Positions 18,119 to 24,955 of a stretch of 64,000 nucleotides of DNA are shown piece after piece; the first letter of the stretch is position 1; the number at the start of each line of letters is the position of its first letter. The notes beneath the pieces are model-generated. The model made no database searches, was not told where the DNA came from, and saw only the letters and a program-made list of their open reading frames with translations. Origin of the DNA: Mycobacterium kubicae (GTDB lineage: Bacteria; Actinomycetota; Actinomycetes; Mycobacteriales; Mycobacteriaceae); assembly GCF_015689175.1 (NCBI RefSeq), contig NZ_CP065047.1, positions 1,674,001 through 1,738,000 on the forward strand. The letters are read 5' to 3'. Position numbers and translations under genes: made by a program.

Positions 18119-19192
18119 TCACAGCAGTCTTCGCGATCTGAGGTCGACAACAACAGCAGGAGATTTTCGTCCATGGTCCCAACTGAGCGCCAAGACTATG
18201 AGGGCTTTGCCCTCTGAGGAGTGGAGGCAGACGGCTGACGGTCTGTGGATGGCAAAGGCTCCATTTCCGGCTTCGAGAGGTCCGAGCGCGAGCGTGAATC
18301 GGACGGCACCCATGAAGACCGTCGCAGTTAGGAGTCGTCGCTCGTGAACTTCGGATCTAACTTCTAAGCCAATATCAACGCTCGGAGTAACCTCAGGGTT
18401 CGGGCTGCCGGTGAGGTAAAGCCCCCAGTGTCTCGGCAGCAAACCATCCCGAAAGAGATAACTGGCTAGGACCTCGCTTAGAGGTGCGGTTTTCAGGTTG
18501 TCTGGCACCGATGAAGCTGCAGCGGCGGCCCCCCAGATCACTTTCAGGAGCCAGCGTTCGAGCTCTTCGCCGCTGCAAAGATCAAATTCGTTGTCGTTGA
18601 GTTCGGGACTTCGCAGCTGGCTGCGTTGGTAGCGCTCCACCGTCTTCTGGATCTGGGTAGCCGTTCGGTCCAGGCGAGATAGTGCGGAGTTGTGTCGGCT
18701 GCAAAGAATTTTCGCTCCGAGTGCGGTGAATGGGCGTTCCTCTGATTCGCTTTGTTGCCAGGGCATTCCACCGATGCGGACCGTCTTCTCGCTGCCGAAC
18801 AGACGTAGTACTCCTTCGCTCAGCCAGTGCTCCCTCGAGATCTTTTCCGAACAGTCGTTGGTGAATCCGACGTAACAGCGCGGGTGTGCCTTCCCGGTTG
18901 GTCGGTCCCCAAGTAGCGGTGCATAGGGCGGCAATTGCCATCGTTGAGTTGACCGGTCGACGTGGCAGTCGCCAGCCGATCGTCTGGATCCGCAGGGGCA
19001 TGGTTCGTCGGGGGATGGTCCCCAGTTGTGCGGACCCGCATTGAACGCGACCGGCCGAGCGTGGGGCTCGAACTGCTCAATCGGCACTAGTAAATCGATA
19101 CCACATCTGTTTCGACGGCAGTTAGTGCTCGAGTGCGCGCTATATCGCCTGGTGAAGTCGGTGGCGCCACATTGACCTGAGCGCGGCGTCAA
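18119..19192 (-). CDS. SEC-C and HNH-like protein of the island
   Basis: Up to 357 residues. Near residue 64 is a SEC-C-type zinc motif (PCPCGSRRSAGDCH). It is followed by a CYVG segment, CSEKISREHWLSEGVLR and ILCSRHNSALSRLD. Paired Cys with REH and a later C-x2-HN-x3-L resemble the zinc and catalytic features of HNH nucleases in defence loci. The C-terminal 200 residues form an unassigned globular region. It is the first gene of the minus-strand string and starts within about 200 bases of the island end. The exact start is uncertain, since several in-frame starts exist in the first 50 codons. Nuclease activity is inferred. Confidence 0.55.
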   Translation of the reverse strand: MTPRSGQCGATDFTRRYSAHSSTNCRRNRCGIDLLVPIEQFEPHARPVAFNAGPHNWGPSPDEPCPCGSRRSAGDCHVDRSTQRWQLPPYAPLLGDRPTGKAHPRCYVGFTNDCSEKISREHWLSEGVLRLFGSEKTVRIGGMPWQQSESEERPFTALGAKILCSRHNSALSRLDRTATQIQKTVERYQRSQLRSPELNDNEFDLCSGEELERWLLKVIWGAAAAASSVPDNLKTAPLSEVLASYLFRDGLLPRHWGLYLTGSPNPEVTPSVDIGLEVRSEVHERRLLTATVFMGAVRFTLALGPLEAGNGAFAIHRPSAVCLHSSEGKALIVLALSWDHGRKSPAVVVDLRSRRLL

Positions 19193-19389
19193 CGGACCGC
19201 ATATGCTCTCGCGACTCGAGCGGGCGCGGCTGCCCAGGCGCCGAACATCGTTCGGAGTGTCCTAATGGTGTCCTAAGACGCAACCTCATCAGCAAATACC
19301 CTATCGACATTTCGGTACCAAATCCTTCTTCTGACCTCGACGATTCGTAACCTATTGGACGCCCAGGCATTGGCCAGCACACCGTGATT

Positions 19390-19436
19390 CACACTGGCAG
19401 TGTGGGGGTCAGGGGTTCGAGTCCCCTTGGCTCCAC
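19390..19436 (+). repeat. attR-type direct repeat (partial tRNA-Ala)
   Basis: A 47-base copy of the 3' part of tRNA-Ala with one difference from 4602-4648. It lacks the 5' half of the tRNA, so it is not a gene. It marks the right end of the island. The surrounding 19193-19598 holds no gene that I can support. Confidence 0.9.
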
Positions 19437-19598
19437 CCTCTGACCTGCAACTATAGTGCGATTCAGCCGTATGACACACGGTGTGACAAAAGGGGCAGGG
19501 TCCAGCGCAGGACTTCTGGGCCTCCCCAATTTCGGCCCATAGCGGTCGTCCGCCGTCGTAACCTCCCCTCACAACTACCAGAAGAGGGGTGCTGATCA

Positions 19599-19811
19599 AT
19601 GATGCTCCGCCGTCTCGTACTCATGGCTGCTGCTGCCGCCGCCGTCCTTGGCCTGGGTGTGTTTGTCGCACCGACCGCCCTGGCCGATCCGCCTTATGCC
19701 AACTGCAAGGCAGCTGCCGCCGATGGTCGCTACAACATCCCGCGAGGTGACCCGGCCTACGGGGCATGGCTGGATCGGGACAATGACGGAATCGCCTGCG
19801 ACCGGCGATAG
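19599..19811 (+). CDS. Secreted Excalibur-domain protein
   Basis: A 70-residue protein: an N-terminal signal peptide (LVLMAAAAAAVLGLGVFV, probable cleavage after ALA) followed by an Excalibur calcium-binding domain. The domain has the YANCKAAAADGRYNIPRGD segment, two cysteines and the DRDNDGIAC loop. The family occurs in secreted actinobacterial proteins and nucleases. A GAGGGGT sequence lies upstream. It is the first intact gene outside the island on this side and is followed by a second Excalibur gene. Confidence 0.8.
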   Translation: MMLRRLVLMAAAAAAVLGLGVFVAPTALADPPYANCKAAAADGRYNIPRGDPAYGAWLDRDNDGIACDRR

Positions 19812-19829
19812 ATCCCCCGCCTGACGCAG

Positions 19830-20113
19830 GTGCAGATCCGCACCATCGTCACGGTGATCTCGGTGGTGGTGGCCGTGGTGCTCGTGCAGCCGGTTATCGG
19901 CTCGATGAGGCTCAGCGGCCTCCCGGCCCCAAGTCGCCCCAGGGCACCAGCCGCACCGTCAGCCCGGCGTCGAGCAATCTGCCGCACTATTACCCGAATT
20001 GTGATGCGGCCTGGGCTGACGGCAGGACGAACATCCCGAGGGGTGACGCCGACTACCACCCGGCGCTGGACCGGGACGGTGATGGTGTTGCATGCCAGCG
20101 CGGCGGTGGGTAA
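19830..20113 (+). pseudogene. Second Excalibur protein, apparently frameshifted
   Basis: The start (GTG 19830) encodes a basic N-terminus and a hydrophobic IVTVISVVVAVVLVQPVI segment in one frame. The Excalibur domain (YYPNCDAAWADGRTNIPRG, then DRDGDGVACQRGGG and TAA at 20111-20113) is in another frame. Joining them needs a one-base change somewhere about 19890-19960. Either the gene is broken, or there is a sequence error or programmed shift. The domain is close to that of the gene just upstream, so this is probably a tandem duplication. Confidence 0.55.
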
Positions 20114-20124
20114 GCCCTTGATCA

Positions 20125-20442
20125 ATGACTTATGACTCTGCTGACTTCGACAGCCTGGCTACGTTGCTGGACAAAGTGGCTGGCGAGGCCCGGTCAGAGG
20201 GCGGCCTGGTGGAGGTCAAGGTCGACAGCCGAGGTCGAGTCGCCGAAGTGTGGCTGGACGACCGAGTGTCTCGTGTCCCGGCGGATCAACTCGCGGAGGC
20301 GATTGCAGAGGTGTGCGGTGCGGCGTTCAACGACCGGCTTGACCGCCTGGCCGACGTGATCTCTGACTACGACCGCACACACGGTCTTCCCAGCGGTGTG
20401 CTGGACCATCTGCACGCCGCTATCGACCGGTTGAGGCAGTAG
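20125..20442 (+). CDS. YbaB/EbfC-like protein of a type VII-type module
   Basis: A 105-residue protein with the YbaB/EbfC pattern: N-terminal helix DSLATLLDKVAGEARSEGG, beta strands VEVKVDSRGRVAEVWLDDR, then a C-terminal helical region. Free-standing YbaB proteins bind DNA, but in mycobacteria similar proteins often lie beside ESX or polymorphic-toxin genes and may be chaperones or secreted partners. It precedes the Amidase_6 gene by about 115 bases. The role here is inferred from context. Confidence 0.65.
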   Translation: MTYDSADFDSLATLLDKVAGEARSEGGLVEVKVDSRGRVAEVWLDDRVSRVPADQLAEAIAEVCGAAFNDRLDRLADVISDYDRTHGLPSGVLDHLHAAIDRLRQ

Positions 20443-20557
20443 TGAGCAGGTCGATGATCAATGGCAGACGGCCTGTTGCGTATCAGCAGTGTGGTCGAGC
20501 CGCACCCGGCATACCCTGTTAACGTTCCGCCTATTCGATAGTCATAGGGGAGGGGTT

Positions 20558-21823
20558 GTGGTCACCTTCGCGCAGTTGCGCGACGCGCACCCCGCCCTGT
20601 GGCAAACCGCCGCAGATGACCTATTGGCGGTAGCCAAGCAATCCGAGCGGACGGCCGGCAATATCCACGCCAATGGTGCCAAACCGCTTGAAGAGCACTG
20701 GCCCGATCACACCGGCACTCTGGCGCGCAATGTGCTGGTTCAGGTTGCTGGGCGAATGGTCAATACCGGCGTACTGGCGCGCGGTGCCACCACTCCGTTG
20801 GACACATTGCAGGACGCGGTGGAGATTGCTCAGCGGGAATTGAACGCTGCGGTATCCGAGGCGACAGCTAAGGGCTTCTCAGTCGGTGACGACGGAAGGG
20901 TGAGCCTGCCGACGGCGAGCGTTGACCCCGTCGGCGATCTAATGACCGCGTTGAGATATCAGCAACGGATCGCTGACGCGGTTGAGGCCGCCACTCAGGC
21001 CGACCAGCTCTGTGCCGATGCCTTGAGCGCGGTGAGCCTTAACCCCGACGACATCACCAGCGAGCAAGCGCAGAACGCGCAGGGCGTGGCAGTGCGCAAG
21101 GCGGTTGAAGAGATGCGCGATCAGCTCCCAGATGGCCTAACACCCGAAGAAGTCGGGAAGTGGTGGGCGGCGTTGACTCCGCAACAACAGCTACAACTTC
21201 GTCTTGCTGCTCCCGTGGAGTTGTACGACCTACCCGGCATACCCGCCGAAGTCAAAGCGCAGCTGACCAACGGCGGCAACGGCTACAACCCTATCGAGGC
21301 CGTCAGGTGGGCGTACGCGAACGCCCCCAACGAGGGCCTCAACCGATTCCCCAACAACTGCGCGCTATTCGTGTCCGAATCGCTGCGGGCAGGTGGTCTC
21401 TCAGAGGTGGAAGGGCGTTGGAGCAAAGAGGATTGGGCAAACCCGATACCCAACATACCTAGTGTCCATATTCCCTTTTCCGACAGAAATTTCGACGCCG
21501 ACCAGTACCGATATACGAAGTCCTGGTACAACGCCGACGAACAACGGAGTTTTCTTGTCAATAGCGGAGGATCCGCAGTTCCTCTGTCGCAGACCCGTCC
21601 CGGCGATGTCATCTATTTCAACTGGACCGACTCGGCCGCACATAGCGGTGAAGTCAGCCACCACGCAGCGATCGTGTCGAGCGTCCTTCCCAACGGGGAA
21701 GTGCTCTACACCCAGCACACGCCGGGCGCGGTCAACTACAGCCTTGAGGACCGGTTGCCGATCAGGCTCCAAGATCAAGATCCACAGAGCGTGGTCGTCA
21801 TTCGCCCGCCAGGAGTGCAGTGA
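20558..21823 (+). CDS. Probable secreted Amidase_6-type protein or toxin
   Basis: A 421-residue protein. The first 230 residues are helical and WXG100/ESX-substrate-like (TFAQLRDAHPALWQTAADDL and following). The C-terminal 170 residues resemble an Amidase_6 papain-like fold: YNPIEAVRWAYAN, then NNCALFVSESLRAGG with the candidate Cys nucleophile, GDVIYFNWTD, and SHHAAIVSS with the candidate His, then YTQHTPG. GTG at 20558 after AGGGGAGGGG fits the domain start; an earlier start adds an unrelated leader. The next gene overlaps by 4 bases and encodes a small membrane protein, as in toxin-immunity pairs. Cell-wall or peptide hydrolysis is the inferred activity. Confidence 0.7.
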   Translation: MVTFAQLRDAHPALWQTAADDLLAVAKQSERTAGNIHANGAKPLEEHWPDHTGTLARNVLVQVAGRMVNTGVLARGATTPLDTLQDAVEIAQRELNAAVSEATAKGFSVGDDGRVSLPTASVDPVGDLMTALRYQQRIADAVEAATQADQLCADALSAVSLNPDDITSEQAQNAQGVAVRKAVEEMRDQLPDGLTPEEVGKWWAALTPQQQLQLRLAAPVELYDLPGIPAEVKAQLTNGGNGYNPIEAVRWAYANAPNEGLNRFPNNCALFVSESLRAGGLSEVEGRWSKEDWANPIPNIPSVHIPFSDRNFDADQYRYTKSWYNADEQRSFLVNSGGSAVPLSQTRPGDVIYFNWTDSAAHSGEVSHHAAIVSSVLPNGEVLYTQHTPGAVNYSLEDRLPIRLQDQDPQSVVVIRPPGVQ

Positions 21824-22239
21824 GCAATTTCGTTGTGGCGAGGCAGGCAAGATGGTGGTTCGTCGCTGCCGCGACACTGCTCGCCGGTTCATTGGTGGCG
21901 CTGTACGTAGGTGCATGGCGAGTTGACGCTTGGGTGCATCAGCTGGAGAGCAATCACTGCGCCACGCCCTGGCCGCCTGCACCAAACCTCACCGCGCCAG
22001 GGTGGGCGACCGTCGGGCTTGTTATCCCCACCATGATCTGCCTGGCGGCCGCTTCAGTGCTAGTCCTGATCGGAAAGCACCGCCGGTGGCTGAAAGTTAC
22101 TGCGATCCTTGGCGTATTAGGAGTTCTGCTGGTGTCGTTGTTCATCTTGCTCATCGGGTACAGCGATGCAACCTCCGGTGTTGACCGTTATACCGTGAGT
22201 GGCAGCGACGGAGGGCCGTTGTGTCCGGCTTCGGGATAG
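21820..22239 (+). CDS. Small membrane protein, possible immunity or partner protein
   Basis: A 139-residue protein with three hydrophobic helices (ATLLAGSLVALYVGAW, TVGLVIPTMICLAAASVLVL and ILGVLGVLLVSLFILLIGY) and short polar ends. GTG at 21820 overlaps the TGA of the Amidase_6 gene. No family recognised. The tight coupling suggests a product needed together with the preceding secreted protein, for example immunity at the membrane. Confidence 0.65.
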   Translation: MSNFVVARQARWWFVAAATLLAGSLVALYVGAWRVDAWVHQLESNHCATPWPPAPNLTAPGWATVGLVIPTMICLAAASVLVLIGKHRRWLKVTAILGVLGVLLVSLFILLIGYSDATSGVDRYTVSGSDGGPLCPASG

Positions 22240-22257
22240 GCGCTGAGGGGAGATCAA

Positions 22258-22623
22258 ATGAGCGGTGACTTCGTGCAAATCGCACCCGCCGAAGTCAAGA
22301 ACGCTGGAAGGACCATCGAGTCTGAGGCGGCCGCGGCGCGCGCCGCACTCGTCCCGCTATTCGACTCGGCGCAACCGGCGGCCAGCGGAAACCCCGGCTT
22401 CGTCACTGGGCCGAAGTTGGTGGCTTTGGCGGACGGGCTCAAACGCGAGATGGAGTCCACGATCACCAGGTTGGCCGGAACGGGCAGCGCCATTGTCTCC
22501 TCCGCCCAAGCCATATACAACGCGGACAACACTCACGGCATGAACATTGACCCCGAAAACGCCGACGGCATCAGCCGTATTGCCACTGCGCTCAACGGAC
22601 TCGCACAACCACCATCGCGGTGA
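22258..22623 (+). CDS. EspC/WXG100-like ESX-associated protein
   Basis: A 121-residue all-helical protein beginning DFVQIAPAEVKNAGRTIESEA, with a second long helix (GPKLVALADGLKREMESTITRL) after a proline-rich turn. This layout fits the DUF2580/EspC family of type VII-associated proteins. A strict YxxxD/E export motif is not visible; the nearest is YNADN. It closes the four-gene module that begins at 20125. It could be a co-secreted partner of the Amidase_6 protein. Confidence 0.6.
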   Translation: MSGDFVQIAPAEVKNAGRTIESEAAAARAALVPLFDSAQPAASGNPGFVTGPKLVALADGLKREMESTITRLAGTGSAIVSSAQAIYNADNTHGMNIDPENADGISRIATALNGLAQPPSR

Positions 22624-22645
22624 CTTTGGTGTTGACCTAGCTTGA

Positions 22646-23398
22646 TTAACGCTCGTTTGTCATTGACGAAGGCGGGCACTTCAGGTGCCGGGTGAAGAAT
22701 CGGGCTGCGTCGTCCCCGGCGAACTCGGGAACGCCGGTGTGCCCGCCCATGTTTGCGTGCAACGTCTTCTCCTGTGAGCCGAAGGCGTCGAACAGATCCA
22801 GCGCCAGCTGCCGGTCGTTTCCTTCGTCGTCCCATTGCAACAGGACGTGCAGCGGGATCGCGACTTGACGGGCCTCGTCGAACATAGAGCGGGGCACGAA
22901 ACTGCCGGCAAACAGACCGGCGGCCGCGATGCGCGGTTCGACCACCGCCAACCGGACCCCGATGGCGATCAGCCCGCCCGAATACCCCGTCGGGCCGCTG
23001 ATCTCGGGCAGGGACTGGAGCGCGTCGAGGGCGGACTGCCATTCCGGGACCGCCCTCTCGACCAGGGGGATGACAAGCCGCTCGACGATCTCGTCGACCG
23101 GCTCCCCGGCCGCCAGTGCCCGGTGCAGATCGGCGCGGGCCTGCTCGGCGTCGGATGACCGGCGGCGCTCACCGCTCCCGGGAAGCTCGATGGTGGCCGC
23201 GGCGAAGCCGTCCGCCACGGAACGCCGGGCTCGGTCCGCGAGCCGCGGGTACATCGTGCGCAGTCCGCCGGGGTGGCCGAGCAGGATCAGCGGCGCCGGT
23301 GAGGAAGTGGGCGTCCATAGGATGCCGGGGATCTCGCCGAGGGTGAATTCGCGTTCGCGGCTGCCGTCATCGAGGCGCTGTTCGGAGATGAAGTGCAT
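22646..23398 (-). CDS. Alpha/beta hydrolase (dienelactone-hydrolase-like)
   Basis: A 250-residue cytoplasmic hydrolase. LILLGHPGG gives the oxyanion turn, GYSGGLIAIG the G-x-S-x-G nucleophile elbow, and GGHTGVPEF the likely catalytic His near the end; an acidic residue in the VLLQWDDEGN region completes the triad. The substrate is unknown; the best guess is a carboxylic ester. It points away from the type VII-like module and ends 22 bases from it. Confidence 0.8.
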   Translation of the reverse strand: MHFISEQRLDDGSREREFTLGEIPGILWTPTSSPAPLILLGHPGGLRTMYPRLADRARRSVADGFAAATIELPGSGERRRSSDAEQARADLHRALAAGEPVDEIVERLVIPLVERAVPEWQSALDALQSLPEISGPTGYSGGLIAIGVRLAVVEPRIAAAGLFAGSFVPRSMFDEARQVAIPLHVLLQWDDEGNDRQLALDLFDAFGSQEKTLHANMGGHTGVPEFAGDDAARFFTRHLKCPPSSMTNER

Positions 23399-23444
23399 GG
23401 TCGTGCCTTTCGGGAGTGCTCGTTGAACGGCGCTCCCGGACGAC

Positions 23445-23495
23445 CTATCGCCGGACCGTGACTCCGAACAGGAGCACCCACGTTGATGCGTTCAC
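23445..23495 (-). CDS. Possible 16-residue leader peptide upstream of the hydrolase
   Basis: A GTG codon at 23495 follows a perfect AGGAGGT by about 7 bases and opens a 16-codon frame (NASTWVLLFGVTVRR after the start) ending TAG. It lies 47 bases upstream of the hydrolase start on the same strand. Short leaders with such strong ribosome sites can control downstream genes. There is no homology to support it. Confidence 0.3.
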   Translation of the reverse strand: MNASTWVLLFGVTVRR

Positions 23496-23498
23496 GGG

Positions 23499-23935
23499 TA
23501 CCACCTCCTCGTCCTCTTGCACGGTCTTCGGAACGTAGCAGCTGTCGTCGTTGGCTGCCAACCGGTTTCACGACAGCGCCTTGGCCGCACGCTCGGAGCC
23601 GTTCGCCTGACCCGAAGGTGCGACGTCAAGGACCCCGAACCTGTCCAGCACTGGTGATGCTCTGCAACTGACACCCTTGGGTAAGCCAGCTGTGGTCGCC
23701 GAGGTTCACTGAGACGTGGCTAATCGCAAGCCCTTCGAGAATGTTGCCTGCGTTCAGGACGGTGCCGCAGATCCGTACGCTCCCACCGTCGCGCCGTCGT
23801 ACAGCGGCCAGTACGTCGTCGGCGGCACTAACTGCCCGATGAGTCGATGAGGTGGTACAACGATTCCAAGAAGCGGTTCGCCACCCTGTCGGAGATCTGA
23901 TTACTGGGTCAACGGCAATCCCGTATGAGCTGGGC
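23499..23935. other. Intergenic stretch without a supported gene
   Basis: About 440 bases between the leader-like frame and the DUF1906 gene. Short open frames occur on both strands, but none has a domain, a ribosome site or a mycobacterial-looking composition. It may be decayed coding sequence. Confidence 0.4.
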
Positions 23936-24700
23936 TCAGGGGTGCAGGCTCCACTGACCGCAATCCTCGGCAAGGACATCGTTGACGTCGACTTCTTGTC
24001 CTCCAACTACTGGGCCTGGATTCGACGCCGTACTGACCACGCGTTGGTAGAGAACCGCGGCCGGATCGATTCGGCTGCCGGACCAAGCTTTGGTCTGCCA
24101 GGCCCACCGGCGGCCGGGCGTGCGCGAATTGCCGATGACGCCGTCAGCCGCGGCCCATTGGCATACGTCGATACCGCCGTAGACGCCGGTGCGCTGCACG
24201 CCCAGCACCGAGTTGATTCCGCGAAACCACTTGAGCGCCACGTTGTTCCAGGTGTCGTGGTTTATGTCCTCGTCAATGGTGAAGAAGATCGGTGCACTCT
24301 GTCCACCACCCGCCGCGGTATGCAGCTTCCAGGCGGTGCGCGCATCGGCGACGCCGCCGTCAAACCCGCGCTTGAAGTCCGAGGGTGCTGTCCCGCCGGG
24401 TTTGCCGTATTGGTAGTTGCTGACAATCATCAGCCCCGCTGCTTTCAGCTGCTCGGCGTAGGGCCGGGTGATCGGCTTGGCGCCGAAGGACGAGCCGGGA
24501 CGCGATAGCGAGACGTAATTGATGACCCCGGAGTAGCCAGCCGCGCGGATGTGTTCGGCCGGAATTTGGTGCATGGCGAAATCGATCAATTTGGGCGGTG
24601 CGGCAGCCGTGGCAGGGACGGTGGCAATTGCCGATGCCGTATACAAACTTGGCAGCGCCGACATGGCGATGGCGCAGCGCAATACGTCGCGCCGGGACAT
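23936..24700 (-). CDS. Tat-exported DUF1906 (glycoside-hydrolase-like) protein
   Basis: A 254-residue protein with a twin-arginine signal (SRRDVLRCAIAMSAL, then cleavage after about residue 35), followed by a DUF1906 TIM-barrel-like domain. The domain includes LIDFAMHQIPAEHIRAAGY, VSNYQYG, IFFTIDEDIN with acidic residues at the strand end, and GVYGGIDVCQWAA. It resembles Rv2525c of H37Rv, a Tat substrate linked to the cell wall. ATG at 24700 places the Tat motif correctly; an ATG 15 codons upstream is unlikely. It acts outside the membrane, probably on or near peptidoglycan or glycan; catalysis is not proven for the family. Confidence 0.85.
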   Translation of the reverse strand: MSRRDVLRCAIAMSALPSLYTASAIATVPATAAAPPKLIDFAMHQIPAEHIRAAGYSGVINYVSLSRPGSSFGAKPITRPYAEQLKAAGLMIVSNYQYGKPGGTAPSDFKRGFDGGVADARTAWKLHTAAGGGQSAPIFFTIDEDINHDTWNNVALKWFRGINSVLGVQRTGVYGGIDVCQWAAADGVIGNSRTPGRRWAWQTKAWSGSRIDPAAVLYQRVVSTASNPGPVVGGQEVDVNDVLAEDCGQWSLHP

Positions 24701-24955
24701 ATGGGGTGAATGCCGGAGGCATGAATTCACCGACAAGTCGTGCATCGCGTGATGTTAACTATGTGACATTTGTTAACAGAAGGAGCGTTTTGGAGCTGAT
24801 ATCAGATCGGTGTGAGCGGTTCACCGGGCAGACCGATTCGACGTTCTGAGGTCTCGTGCAGCGCCGCGCCACTCGCGTCGGTGAATTGCCCGAAAACGCG
24901 CGCAAAGCGTGCCAATATTTGCCTGTCCATACGTTTGCCGGCTGGGAGGACCACG

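Larger units (their letters stand above)
4648..19436. mobile_element. Genomic island integrated at tRNA-Ala
   Basis: About 14.8 kb lies between the tRNA-Ala gene and the duplicated tRNA 3' end at 19390-19436. By eye the sequence between is less GC-rich than its flanks. It contains a truncated hsdS, an NB-ARC protein with a nuclease-like domain, several unrecognised genes, and a large insertion element. No integrase of its own is visible; the only recombinase genes belong to the nested insertion element. The island therefore probably lost its integrase or was mobilised in trans. The content points to phage defence. Confidence 0.85.

Noticed and set aside
4648..19389. Prophage
   Set aside because: Apart from a portal-like segment there are no terminase, capsid, tail or lysis genes, so it is an island rather than a prophage.
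19390..19436. Second tRNA-Ala gene at 19.4 kb
   Set aside because: Only the 3' part from the anticodon stem onward is present; the 5' acceptor and D arm are missing, so it is an attachment-site repeat.
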